Source: Thermoplasmata archaeon (GTDB lineage: Archaea; Thermoplasmatota; Thermoplasmata; Thermoplasmatales; Thermoplasmataceae). Taken from it: DNA of 43,818 bases. Made by a program: the position numbers and the translations under genes. Below, piece after piece: positions 35,068 through 43,818 of this stretch (position 1 is its first letter; each line of letters opens with the position of its first letter). The notes under the pieces are model-generated. The model was not told where the DNA came from and did not search any database. It saw nothing but the letters and a program-made list of their open reading frames with translations. The DNA lies in the NCBI GenBank assembly GCA_021806235.1, contig JAJZXU010000022.1, positions 76,606 to 120,423 of the forward strand. Reading direction: 5' to 3'.

Positions 35068-36036
35068 TTAAAAGTTTTTTGAGACCACTTCGGGTTTACC
35101 GGCAACCTTTAAATATACTGGGTCAGAATTGAATTTCTTTGCTTCACTGTATATTTTTTCCATATTATTTTTTTCTACAGCAACAAATACATTTGTACCC
35201 CCTGTAACTATATATGCATTCCAGAACCCTTTTTTTAATTCCTTTAATCTGGAAATAAATTTATTCATATCATCTGTTATAATATTCACATTTACATCCC
35301 TTAGCATTGAATGATATTCCTCTGTATCCTCTTCAGCGAGTTCAAATATTCCCTTAATATTCCTGGAATTTGCAAGTTCATTTAATTTCTTTGATTTTAA
35401 TTCTGAATTTTTTACCCTATCATTATATCTACTGTGATTTATTATGTTTTCATGTATTACATCCGATGGTTTTCTTCCCTCTGAAAATTTACATCCAACT
35501 ATTATATAATCTCTGAAGTCCCCGGCATCCAGAATTTCATCTGTTAATGATTCTTTGCCATTTGCATGGTTTACGGTTAAACCACCATATAAACTTCTTC
35601 CAACACTTTCAGATATTTTCTGTAAATCGTTTTCAAATGTAAATATATTAATATTATATTCAAAAATAGATTCTATACATTCCCCTATTGCAGCTGCACC
35701 GGCATCCGAGCTCCCGCTTATAATATTTTTATTTTCAGATGTAAATGAAATTTCCCTGAATTCTGGATGCCGCATTAAAATTTGATTTCTGAATTTATCG
35801 ATAACGATAAATGGTGACCTTGAGGAGTTCACATCTATTTTTTTACCGTTAATAATTCCCGACCTTTCGTTAGATAAATACAGATCTGTTTTAACACAAA
35901 TATCATCATTTAAACCTGTATATGCTATACCAGCAGTTGTATGCCTTGGTATTCTATTTGTATTATTCGATACACCACCGAGTAATATTATTCCAATTGT
36001 CGGATATGCTTTTGCCTCAACATAATATTTTTCCAT
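35068..36036 (-). CDS. Mevalonate 3-kinase
   Basis: The 322-residue protein belongs to the diphosphomevalonate-decarboxylase family of GHMP kinases. It follows the Thermoplasma acidophilum mevalonate 3-kinase closely by recall: AYPTIGIILLGGVSN, IPRHTTAGIAYTGLND, SGSSDAGAAAIG (phosphate loop), GRSLYGGLTV, and NAYIVTGGTNVFVAVE near the end. It makes mevalonate 3-phosphate for isoprenoid lipids in the Thermoplasmatales-specific route. The alternative is the related bisphosphomevalonate decarboxylase of the same pathway; the close match at the N-terminus makes the kinase more likely. Confidence 0.85.
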   Translation of the reverse strand: MEKYYVEAKAYPTIGIILLGGVSNNTNRIPRHTTAGIAYTGLNDDICVKTDLYLSNERSGIINGKKIDVNSSRSPFIVIDKFRNQILMRHPEFREISFTSENKNIISGSSDAGAAAIGECIESIFEYNINIFTFENDLQKISESVGRSLYGGLTVNHANGKESLTDEILDAGDFRDYIIVGCKFSEGRKPSDVIHENIINHSRYNDRVKNSELKSKKLNELANSRNIKGIFELAEEDTEEYHSMLRDVNVNIITDDMNKFISRLKELKKGFWNAYIVTGGTNVFVAVEKNNMEKIYSEAKKFNSDPVYLKVAGKPEVVSKNF

Positions 36037-36219
36037 GTAACCATATCAATAATATATTAAAATTGTTTTTGTTATAAATTTATTGATATTTTTTATTTAA
36101 TCATTTATTAACATTAGCATAAAAAGAATTAAATAGACGTTTATTATAACATGTTATACTGTAGTAAATTTTGTGTATTGTGAACCCTTGTATGGATTCT
36201 TAAATATAAAGGTGTTTAT

Positions 36220-37467
36220 ATGAATGGTTTTAATCAATTAGATAACGGAAAAATAGGGTTTCAGCAGAAAAAGTTGTTTACATTATCTTCAATGGGATTG
36301 TTCCTTGATGGATATGATTTATCTATAATAACAATGGCTATACTTGTTATACCCACACAGCTGGGTTTTACAAAACTTGAATATATCCTTGTTGATATTT
36401 CATCTTTCGTGGGGATGCTAATTGGAGCCCCAATACTCGGAATATTATCCGATAAAATAGGAAGGAAAAAGATCTTTGGGCTGGATCTAATATTCTTTGT
36501 CGTATTTGCCATAACTGCTGGATTATCCGGGAATTTTATCCAGTTATTTTTATCCAGGTTACTGATGGGCATAGGCATAGGTGGAGATTACCCCATAAGC
36601 TCAACAATGATGTCTGAATTCTCACCAAGAAAATCCAGAGGAAAATTATTAATTTCAATGGTAGGAATGTACTGGCTTGGCGCCTTTGCTTCTTCCGTTG
36701 TAAATTATGTCTTTGTTATTTATCCATACTTCTGGAGATATACATTTATCGTGGGTGGATTAATAGCAATACCGGTAATATTATTAAGGTTCGAGGTACC
36801 CGAATCACCAAGGTGGATCGCATCGAAAGAGAAAGAGGAAAACGATTATGACAGATACAATAAAAAATCACCAAAATTCTATGTAATGTTAATATTTGTT
36901 TTGCTTGCATGGTTTATATTTGATATTGCTGCCTACGGCATTGGCTTTTATTATCCTGTAATTTTCAGCACTCTGGGCTTTAAGGATCAGTTCAGGCCAA
37001 TAGCAGAGATAAGCATGTTAATATCAATAGGTGGAATTTCAGGCTATTTAATAGCTTTGCCACTGGCTGATAGACTTGGTAGAAGATTTTTAATAATAGC
37101 AGGGTTTTTTATAATGTCGGTACTTTTAATTATAGGCTCGGTAATAAAAATAACTGGATTGTATACAGTTCCATTTTTCTTTTTGTTCGTTTTGTTCGAA
37201 CAGTGGGTTGGAGCTGTTACATTATTCTATCCAACAGAAATATTTGATACGGGTATAAGATCAAGCATACAGGGACTGGCAACATCGGTTTCAAGGGTGG
37301 GAGCAATCATGGGCATTATTTTATTCCCATTATTCCCAATATTTAGCTCACTGTCCATATTTGCGGCCTTTTCGATAATTGGGTTGTTTTTAGTTATTTT
37401 CCTGGCACCTGAAACGAAAAACAGATCCCTTGAAAAAAATGTGGAGAATTTTACCCTATCTAAATAA
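36220..37467 (+). CDS. MFS transporter (sugar/phosphate:proton-symporter-like)
   Basis: The 415-residue protein has 11-12 membrane helices and the MFS loop motif GILSDKIGRKKIFGLD between helices 2 and 3, DYPISSTMMSEFSPRKSRGK in the 4-5 region and FEVPESPRWI at the end of the first half. FLDGYDLSIIT and the second-half repeat LADRLGRRFL are as in the sugar and phosphate-symporter branch. Substrate not certain. GGTG precedes the ATG at good spacing. The upstream 180 bases hold AT-rich promoter-like DNA. Confidence 0.87.
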   Translation: MNGFNQLDNGKIGFQQKKLFTLSSMGLFLDGYDLSIITMAILVIPTQLGFTKLEYILVDISSFVGMLIGAPILGILSDKIGRKKIFGLDLIFFVVFAITAGLSGNFIQLFLSRLLMGIGIGGDYPISSTMMSEFSPRKSRGKLLISMVGMYWLGAFASSVVNYVFVIYPYFWRYTFIVGGLIAIPVILLRFEVPESPRWIASKEKEENDYDRYNKKSPKFYVMLIFVLLAWFIFDIAAYGIGFYYPVIFSTLGFKDQFRPIAEISMLISIGGISGYLIALPLADRLGRRFLIIAGFFIMSVLLIIGSVIKITGLYTVPFFFLFVLFEQWVGAVTLFYPTEIFDTGIRSSIQGLATSVSRVGAIMGIILFPLFPIFSSLSIFAAFSIIGLFLVIFLAPETKNRSLEKNVENFTLSK

Positions 37468-37534
37468 TTTTTAATTTACCTTTAAAAATTTTAATAAAAC
37501 TAAAAAATTATTTATAAGAAAAACATACACTGAC

Positions 37535-38392
37535 ATGGAATATAAAGTCTCAGATATAATGACAAAGAATCCTGTGAAATATACTGTTCCCAGTTCTATT
37601 GCAGAGGTCATAAAAGTTCTAATAAAAAATAATGTAACCGGTATACCCATAGTAGATAACCAGAATAAATATCAGGGTGTAATAACAAGAAGAGATATAT
37701 TTTATAATCCGGATGAGACACAGACAGCTTTAGTAATGAGAAAGGCAAAACCAATAAATGAGGGTGATAGTGTAGAAACTGCGGCGAATGAACTGGTAAA
37801 ACAGGGTAAAAGACATTTAATAGTAACTAATGACAGTAATGAGGTTACGGGCATATTAACCCCTCAAAACTTTCTTAATATAATCAGTGAAGAATATAAA
37901 AGTTTAAGGGTAAAGGATATAATTGAGTATAATTCTGTATGCATATGGAAAGATACACCGTTATCTGTGGCACTGGTAATGATGAAATTATCACAGGTTT
38001 TCTCATTTCCAGTTCTTGATGATGGCGGTAAATTTACGGGAATGATAACAGATAGAGATATATTCGATAAGGTAAAGATGTCGCATACATCGGTTTTATC
38101 AGAAGCGGGTATTGCGGATGATGAGGACCCATGGTCCTGGGAGGGCATAAGAAATGTTTTTACATACATAATAGAGAAGTCAAACATAAAAGTTCCAGAT
38201 ATAAGGGTAAAAGAACTGATGGTGCCAGACCCGAAGGTTATATACCTTGAATCAACAATAGAAGATGCAGTAAAATTAATGTCCCAGAAGAATTATAATC
38301 AGCTACCCATTCTATCAGGCCATGGGGAAATTTATGGCATGATCTATGATATAGAAATATTAAAAGTATTTAATGATAAACATGTACAGTGA
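37535..38392 (+). CDS. Protein with four CBS domains
   Basis: The 285-residue protein consists of two CBS pairs: about residues 3-55 and 65-118, then 130-185 and 225-283. Typical units are VSDIMTKNPVKYTV, GVITRRDIFYN, GMITDRDIFDK and VKELMVPDPKVIYL. There is no catalytic domain, so it probably senses adenine nucleotides or similar ligands. It overlaps the glycyl-tRNA synthetase gene, which suggests a shared transcript; whether it affects that enzyme is unknown. Confidence 0.9.
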   Translation: MEYKVSDIMTKNPVKYTVPSSIAEVIKVLIKNNVTGIPIVDNQNKYQGVITRRDIFYNPDETQTALVMRKAKPINEGDSVETAANELVKQGKRHLIVTNDSNEVTGILTPQNFLNIISEEYKSLRVKDIIEYNSVCIWKDTPLSVALVMMKLSQVFSFPVLDDGGKFTGMITDRDIFDKVKMSHTSVLSEAGIADDEDPWSWEGIRNVFTYIIEKSNIKVPDIRVKELMVPDPKVIYLESTIEDAVKLMSQKNYNQLPILSGHGEIYGMIYDIEILKVFNDKHVQ

Positions 38393-39800
38393 TATAATAG
38401 AAATTGCAAAAAGGAGGGGTATTTTCTGGCCCTCATTTTCCATATATGGTGGTTTTTCTGGCTTTTATGATTACGGTCCACTGGGTACACTATTAAAGGA
38501 TAATATAATAAAAATATGGAAGGAATCGTATTTAAGTGATGATACGGTATTTGTTGATACACCTAATCTAACACCCGAACCCGTATTTAAAGCTTCTGGC
38601 CATATAGCAAGGTTCTCTGATATGGCTGCAGAATGTAAAAACTGTAAGAGTAAATTTAAATTTGAAACCATTTTATTGTATAATAATGTAAATAAAATAC
38701 CTAAAAATATTGACGAGGCAGTTGAACTGACTAAAGAATTTAAACTGAAATGCCCTGTATGCGATTCACTGATTGATAATGTATATAACTTTAACCTGAT
38801 GTTCAAAACTGAGAATAATGATTTATATTTAAGGCCTGAAACGGCACAGGGAATATTTGTGAATTTTAAATTGCTGTATAACTATAATAGAAATAAATTG
38901 CCTTTAATAGGGGGGCAAATAGGTAAGGGTTTCAGAAATGAAATAGCACCCAGGCAGAGCCTGATAAGGTTGAAGGAGTTCAATCAGTGCGAAATTGAGG
39001 CGTTTTTCGACCCGGATAATCTATATTTTAAGGAACTGTATGAATATAAAAAAATAAATCTTAAGCCAAATAATGGTAATGAGTATTATATAACTGTAAA
39101 AGAGGCCGCAGAAAGAAATATAATAAGCAATAAAGCTTTTGCATATTTTGTACTGAAAACACAGTATATCCTTGAAAATATTGGTATGGATAATGAAAGA
39201 TTAAGATTCAGGCAACATAACCCGGATGAAAGGGCACATTACGCGGCCGATTCGTGGGATGCCGAGGCTTTAATTGATAATGATTGGTTTGAAATAGTTG
39301 GAATAGCAAATAGAACAAATTTTGATTTAAAAACCCATGATGAAAATTCAAATGAATCTATGAAAATAAAAATAGATAACAGGGAAATAATACCATATGT
39401 TATAGAGCCATCGTACGGTATAGACAGAATAATTTTAGCATTATTGTCCCAATCATATTACGAGAGGAGTAATAAATTCAAAGTTTTAAAATTAAATTAT
39501 AATATTGCACCCTACCATATTGCCGTATTTCCATTAATGAGAAAGGACGAATTAAAGGCCCAGGCATTAAAACTTTATAATGCAATGAAAAAAGTAGATA
39601 AATATGTTTATTACGACGAAACCGGATCAATAGGGAAAAGATATGCCAGACAGGACGAAATAGGTACACCGTATTGCATTACAGTAGATTATCAGACCAT
39701 GGAAGATAATACTGTAACAGTAAGGTACAGGGATACAATGGAACAGAGAAGAATGGAAATAGATGAAATATTATCAAAAAATGGCTTTGAAAATCCCTAA
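38382..39800 (+). CDS. glyS: Glycyl-tRNA synthetase (class II, archaeal/eukaryotic homodimer type)
   Basis: The enzyme of about 472 residues charges tRNA(Gly). Class II motifs are visible: GGFSGFYDYGPLGTLLKDNI at the start, LRPETAQGIFVNFK, GKGFRNEIAPRQSLIRLKEF (motif 2) and EPSYGIDRIILALL (motif 3). A zinc-like insertion has CKNC and CPVC. A typical anticodon-binding domain (IAPYHIAVFPL to the end) closes it. The ATG at 38373 is in frame; the ATG at 38382 gives the normal short N-terminus. Both overlap the CBS gene. Confidence 0.96.
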   Translation: MYSDIIEIAKRRGIFWPSFSIYGGFSGFYDYGPLGTLLKDNIIKIWKESYLSDDTVFVDTPNLTPEPVFKASGHIARFSDMAAECKNCKSKFKFETILLYNNVNKIPKNIDEAVELTKEFKLKCPVCDSLIDNVYNFNLMFKTENNDLYLRPETAQGIFVNFKLLYNYNRNKLPLIGGQIGKGFRNEIAPRQSLIRLKEFNQCEIEAFFDPDNLYFKELYEYKKINLKPNNGNEYYITVKEAAERNIISNKAFAYFVLKTQYILENIGMDNERLRFRQHNPDERAHYAADSWDAEALIDNDWFEIVGIANRTNFDLKTHDENSNESMKIKIDNREIIPYVIEPSYGIDRIILALLSQSYYERSNKFKVLKLNYNIAPYHIAVFPLMRKDELKAQALKLYNAMKKVDKYVYYDETGSIGKRYARQDEIGTPYCITVDYQTMEDNTVTVRYRDTMEQRRMEIDEILSKNGFENP

Positions 39801-40013
39801 TCATATTTTTATATAAAATTAATAATAACAAAAAATTTACATGAAGTTCCAGATTTTATAACCATGAATAATTTACAGGGAAAAATAATCTCTACCGCAT
39901 CAGGAATTATATCTGCAGAAAAATTTTCAAAAAGGAGAGGGTAGGGGCACAGTTGCCGGCATTATAACTGTAAAACGGTTGATGCAGTATTAAAGAAATT
40001 TATAATTAAAATA

Positions 40014-41870
40014 CTAATCCGCTGACGTTTCATCCCCGGAATCATCAAATGAGCCTGGTTTTTCAACGGTGCCGAGTTTTAGCAGTATTTCTCTTTCAGT
40101 TATAGTGCCTATAGCCTTACCGGTTCCATCAACTATTGCCAGTATATTGACATTGTTTTCCTTTAAAACACGCACCGCATCGGTTACATCAGTATCCTTA
40201 TTTACACTTACGGCCTTTTCAATATGCATCTGGTTAATTTTACCGTTATCTATTGCTTCCCTTGGCAATAATAATATATCTATTATATATAACGTACCTA
40301 TAGGCTTTAAATTGCTGTCAACAACAACAGCGTATGGCAGATTTTTTGATAATAGTTTTTCCATAACGGATTTTAACGTATCATTTATGTTTACAATTAT
40401 ATCCGATCCAGGAATTCTTGCATCCATAACTGTAGCATTTAAAAGATTCTCAGCAACTATTTTCCCCTCCTTGCTTATATCAAGTTCTTCAGGTGCTTTT
40501 GTTGTAATTCCTTTGACCTCAGATAAAATAAAACCTATAACTATCCATGTTAAAAATATTGTTGTATAATAAGGAACCGTCGAATATGCAGAATATATTA
40601 GAACTATGGTACTTATAATAGCACCCGTTACAGCCAGTATGAATTCCCTGTAATCGAATAAATAACCCCATAACGTTTTATTTGCCCTTGATACAAGGCG
40701 CTTTCCTCTTCTTATTCCAATTCTTAACAGTGAGAAATTTGCACTGACGTGTATGAATAAACCACCCAGAGCTGCTATTGTACCCAGAAATATGAAGGCT
40801 ATTTCGAGTGATATGTAATGCAGGATCAGTAGTGGCAATAATACTATTATTAAACTTACAATCGATGTTGCTATTATGGGATTGTCGCCAATTTTTTTTG
40901 CAAAGAAGGATGGAAATGTCCTGTCATAACCCATTCTGAAAAACGTTCTTGATGCCGCAGAACCAAATGATAAAACTGCAAGTATGCCATCATTTATTGT
41001 TGCTATGGCAGCAGCATAATAGAAATATATACTGAAACGGCCAAAATCAGTTTTTATTATCCCTATTACAGGTAATTTATCTGCTACAGGTAATATCAAA
41101 TTATTCTGCAGTAAAATATTTGATATTGCATATATCATCATTGTTGCAAGTGCGCCACCAACAATTATTACAGTTATTACACTTTTCCCGACAACCTTCT
41201 TTGGATTTGTAATTTCTCCGGAAACAGGGGCTATTGAACCATAACCTGTGGGTATGCCCATTGCAAATAATATTCCGAGGAACAGGGCACCTGTTGATAT
41301 TGGGTATACCGTCGGGTTGGGTATATAGGCAGCACCCTTTGTCATAATAAATGATGTTACAATTATGGCAACCATAAAAGCTATTTCAATTGCCACAGCG
41401 TATAAAGCGTATTTTGATGATAATCTTATTCCTATCAATAAGAAAGAAATAGAGGGAACAATAATAATCAAAAATGCATAGTATGTTGTTATGCCAAATG
41501 AGGCGAGGATAGTTGTAATTACAAACATTGCCCCTACCAGATAGGCTAAACCGAACAGTATTGAATAAAAAATATACATCCAGCCTGTATCAAAACCTAT
41601 TCTTGCTGATAGGGCCTGGAAAGCATATGTATAATATCCGCCTGAAGATGAAAATCTTTTTGATAGTTGCGTTACGGATAACCCATTAATTAAAACCAGC
41701 AATGTCCCTATAATCATTACAATAGGTGCATCATATCCTGCCAGTGTTATAGCGAATGCACCGTATGTAAATATACTGAGCAAGGGTGACATGCCACCAA
41801 ATGAGAGAAAAAAAACGTCTTTGAATGTCAAATGTCTTGCCAGTTCACCGTGATTATTTGATTCTGCCAT
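40014..41870 (-). CDS. APC-family amino-acid permease with a C-terminal CBS pair
   Basis: The 618-residue protein has an N-terminal permease of about 12 helices (residues about 15-455) with the APC signatures SFGGMSPLLSIFTYG and SSGGYYTYAFQALS, and a C-terminal pair of CBS domains (about residues 478-600) with YAVVVDSNLKPIGTLYI and LAIVDGTGKAIGTITEREIL. The tail likely gates transport in response to a nucleotide or second messenger (inference). Substrate not readable. The window's other permease lacks the tail. Confidence 0.9.
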   Translation of the reverse strand: MAESNNHGELARHLTFKDVFFLSFGGMSPLLSIFTYGAFAITLAGYDAPIVMIIGTLLVLINGLSVTQLSKRFSSSGGYYTYAFQALSARIGFDTGWMYIFYSILFGLAYLVGAMFVITTILASFGITTYYAFLIIIVPSISFLLIGIRLSSKYALYAVAIEIAFMVAIIVTSFIMTKGAAYIPNPTVYPISTGALFLGILFAMGIPTGYGSIAPVSGEITNPKKVVGKSVITVIIVGGALATMMIYAISNILLQNNLILPVADKLPVIGIIKTDFGRFSIYFYYAAAIATINDGILAVLSFGSAASRTFFRMGYDRTFPSFFAKKIGDNPIIATSIVSLIIVLLPLLILHYISLEIAFIFLGTIAALGGLFIHVSANFSLLRIGIRRGKRLVSRANKTLWGYLFDYREFILAVTGAIISTIVLIYSAYSTVPYYTTIFLTWIVIGFILSEVKGITTKAPEELDISKEGKIVAENLLNATVMDARIPGSDIIVNINDTLKSVMEKLLSKNLPYAVVVDSNLKPIGTLYIIDILLLPREAIDNGKINQMHIEKAVSVNKDTDVTDAVRVLKENNVNILAIVDGTGKAIGTITEREILLKLGTVEKPGSFDDSGDETSAD

Positions 41871-41904
41871 CTACCCAATAATATTTAATTGGTATAAATA
41901 TTTA

Positions 41905-42035
41905 CTGTGATATCCTTTCACGACTTTAGTCGTGGATTTCATGTTTCAGCGGCTGGAGTTGCCATTGCTGGTAGAGCTACGGTCTTCACAGATGTAAATT
42001 CGGTAGTACCCTATTTACTTTCTTAAAGAGGTTTT
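41905..42035 (-). mobile_element. Decayed TnpB-type IS200/IS605 3' end
   Basis: The hairpin at 41918-41933 (CACGACTTTAGTCGTG) matches the right-end hairpin of the element at 27.07 kb, and bases around it (GAAACA, then GAA, CCACG, AGTCGTG, AGGAT on the minus strand) are nearly the same in both. The minus-strand frame just before the hairpin reads SVKTVALPAMATPAAET followed by a stop, a TnpB-tail-like segment with decay. The other end is not clear. It lies between the two permease genes; the rest of 41871-42220 is AT-rich promoter DNA. Confidence 0.62.
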
Positions 42036-42190
42036 TTTTCACTGTGCTAAATTTTTACTACTATATCTTACTGTATTAAGATTGTTTTTATATTAAAAAC
42101 ATAGTGCTATAAGTGATTTTATTATAAATTTATATGTAATATAGTATTTATAAGAATATTATTAAAAAGATTTTTAAATAGTATAAAAAC

Positions 42191-42200
42191 ATTTATATAT
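42191..42200 (+). promoter_or_regulatory. TATA element of the second permease gene
   Basis: ATTTATATAT is centred about 26 bases before the ATG at 42221, the spacing for a leaderless archaeal mRNA. This supports 42221 over the in-frame ATG at 42242 as the start. Confidence 0.5.
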
Positions 42201-42220
42201 ATTAAATATATGTATACATT

Positions 42221-43669
42221 ATGATTAGAAAAGTAAATAAAATGGGATTAATGAAAGGGTCTGTAGGGTTTTGGCCACTAGTAGGTCAAACTGTTGCATT
42301 TACCGCTCCACTTGCCTCAGTGGTTACATCACTTACTGGAGCTGCATTTTATGCTAAAGGGGCTTTGCCACTTGCAATACTTATAGCCGTTATTAGCGGG
42401 CTTATATGGGTTAATACACCATATCAATATTCCAGTAAAATTGCAAGTGCAGGAGGTTTTTATACATTTACCAGAAAAGCTATTGGACCAAAATATGGAC
42501 TTTTTGATGGACTTATATATTTAATGTTCGAATATGCAATACTGGCTAATACAACGCTTTTCTTTTCGGGTGTTTTAGTACCTGCTATTTTTTCAGATTT
42601 CTTCGGGATAACGGTATCTAAATATCTCTGGATACCAATTTTAATAATATTTGTGCTAATTTTTACTATTTTGCCATATATTGGAATAAAGCCATCTGTA
42701 AAATATGCCCTGGTTGGTGCAGTGCTTGAAATAGCTATACTTAGTATTTTAAGTGTGGCTATAATAGTTATTTCCGGTCCAAAAAATACCGGTGCAGTTT
42801 TCTTACCTGCGCTGTCCGGAGGTATTACTCCTCTTTTTGAGGGAATAGTACTTGGAACATTTCTTATGACCGGTGCTTCGGGAGCGGTATATATAGGTGA
42901 GGAGGCTAAAGTCCCGAGGAAAAATATTAAAAAGGCAATGGCTGTCAGTTTTGTTATTACGGGAGGAATATTTTTACTTACTGCATATGCATTAACAATT
43001 GGCTGGGGCCCAACCAAAATGGGAGGCTTTGCCTCAAATCTTGTGCCGGGATTGATATTATCAGACAAATTCCTTGGATTGCCATTTCTTATAACAGTTA
43101 TAGTTTTACTTTTCAATAGTATCTTTGTATCTATGGTGTCTCCACTTAATGTTCTTGGAAGGATGTCCTATTCATTTTCAAGGGACGGTGTAATGCCACC
43201 GTGGTTTGTAAAAATACATCCAAAATACAGGACGCCGTCAAATGCAATAGCGTTTATGGGCATTACAAGTATAATAGCCAGTGTAGCAGCAGGTCTCGTA
43301 CTTGGACCATATTATGGTTTCCTGTTTCTTATAACAATAGCTAGTATAGCTCTGTTTGCCGGTCATATCATGAGTGACTTTGCATTACCGTTCCTGTTCA
43401 AGAAGCTGGATGAATTAAAGATGAGTTTTCATTTAGTTCTGCCAATAATTTCCCTTGTTGTACTGGTATTTGGTGTTTACTATAGTGTTTATCCACCGAG
43501 TTTTCCATATTTCCAGGCATCCATAACTACTTTAGTTCTTCTTGTGCTGATAGGTTTATTTGTTACCTATTTTTCAATAAAAAATAGTACAAAAATCGAT
43601 GATATAGGACTTATAGAGGCCCCACTACCAAAGGAAAGCACAAAAAAACCAGAGAATGAAAATATGTGA
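42221..43669 (+). CDS. APC-family amino-acid permease
   Basis: The 482-residue protein has about 12 membrane helices. Family features: LVGQTVAFTAPLASVVTSLT in the first helix, SAGGFYTFTRKAIGPKYGL, GASGAVYIGEEAKVPRKNI at helix 6 and FSRDGVMPPWFVKIHPKYRTP in the loop before helix 9. It has a short charged tail with many Lys and Glu and no CBS domains. It is divergent from the other permease; the space between holds a TnpB-type relic. Confidence 0.9.
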   Translation: MIRKVNKMGLMKGSVGFWPLVGQTVAFTAPLASVVTSLTGAAFYAKGALPLAILIAVISGLIWVNTPYQYSSKIASAGGFYTFTRKAIGPKYGLFDGLIYLMFEYAILANTTLFFSGVLVPAIFSDFFGITVSKYLWIPILIIFVLIFTILPYIGIKPSVKYALVGAVLEIAILSILSVAIIVISGPKNTGAVFLPALSGGITPLFEGIVLGTFLMTGASGAVYIGEEAKVPRKNIKKAMAVSFVITGGIFLLTAYALTIGWGPTKMGGFASNLVPGLILSDKFLGLPFLITVIVLLFNSIFVSMVSPLNVLGRMSYSFSRDGVMPPWFVKIHPKYRTPSNAIAFMGITSIIASVAAGLVLGPYYGFLFLITIASIALFAGHIMSDFALPFLFKKLDELKMSFHLVLPIISLVVLVFGVYYSVYPPSFPYFQASITTLVLLVLIGLFVTYFSIKNSTKIDDIGLIEAPLPKESTKKPENENM

Positions 43670-43707
43670 AATTTTAATTTTTTTATTTTATTGGCTTTGG
43701 GACAATA

Positions 43708-43818
43708 TTATTCGGGGTGTTCACTCAGAACTTTTTCGTCGTCCTCTGTTAACCTTATTTCCCTGACGTGGAGCGTGAGGGAATATTTTCCAAGAAAATC
43801 AAGTACCGGTGAAACATC
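43708..43818 (-). CDS. C-terminal end of an unknown gene (cut by window edge)
   Basis: The minus-strand frame is open from the right edge to a TAA at 43708-43710 and gives 36 residues ending RLTEDDEKVLSEHPE. The stretch is less AT-rich than the intergenic DNA and has an acidic tail usual for soluble proteins. It converges with the permease gene, 39 bases away. No family can be named from this piece. Confidence 0.5.
   Translation of the reverse strand, partial: DVSPVLDFLGKYSLTLHVREIRLTEDDEKVLSEHPE

Noticed and set aside
42460-43116. 218-codon minus-strand frame inside the second permease
   Set aside because: Antisense to a clear APC permease with helix and loop signatures.

Overview
This window is chromosomal DNA from an acidophilic archaeon of the order Thermoplasmatales, most like Ferroplasma, Acidiplasma or Picrophilus; I do not assign the genus. 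The evidence is a mevalonate 3-kinase (the route typical of this order), a NuoEFG-less complex I operon with a split nuoJ, archaeal GatDE, an archaeal Sec61-beta, elongation factor 1-beta and an archaeal-type signal peptidase. DNA is very AT-rich, genes are tightly packed with many ATGA-type overlaps, and several genes have a TATA element 24-27 bases before the start codon, which suggests leaderless mRNAs.

Layout. 1-9026 (minus strand): complex I operon, order A-[IscB remnant]-B-C-D-H-I-J1-J2-K-L-M-N, with N cut by the window edge. 9181-12191 (minus): gatD-gatE, for Gln-tRNA synthesis. 12223-13356 (minus): acyl-CoA dehydrogenase. 13585-19270 (plus): a siroheme-synthase-type dehydrogenase, an isochorismatase-fold protein, a small membrane protein, a 1167-residue helical-repeat protein and a site-2-protease-like protein. 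19321-22234 (plus): two-finger zinc protein, EF-1 beta, a glycosyltransferase and a phosphohexomutase. 22229-24248 (minus): CDP-alcohol phosphatidyltransferase and a second glycosyltransferase. 24728-28063: a visibly less AT-rich block with a B12/radical-SAM protein and a membrane-protein gene that is split by a TnpB-type element remnant. 28245-36036: a GT-C membrane protein, thiD with an AIR-synthase-fold partner, threonine synthase, Sec61-beta, an unknown membrane protein, signal peptidase and mevalonate 3-kinase. 36220-43669: MFS transporter, four-CBS protein, glycyl-tRNA synthetase and two APC amino-acid permeases, one with a CBS tail. The C-terminal end of one more minus-strand gene lies at the right edge.

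The most interesting thread is three relics of RNA-guided transposon nucleases (IS200/IS605 superfamily), none with a transposase. (1) Between nuoA and nuoB there is an in-frame, internally deleted IscB: the N-terminal PLMP motif is joined directly to RuvC-III and the C-terminal domain, next to a hairpin-rich stretch that could be its omega RNA. (2) At 27.06-27.27 kb a tnpB 3' end with flanking hairpins interrupts a membrane-protein gene. (3) At 41.9-42.0 kb there is a decayed tnpB 3' end. The retained 3' ends are the parts that encode the guide-RNA scaffold in TnpB systems.
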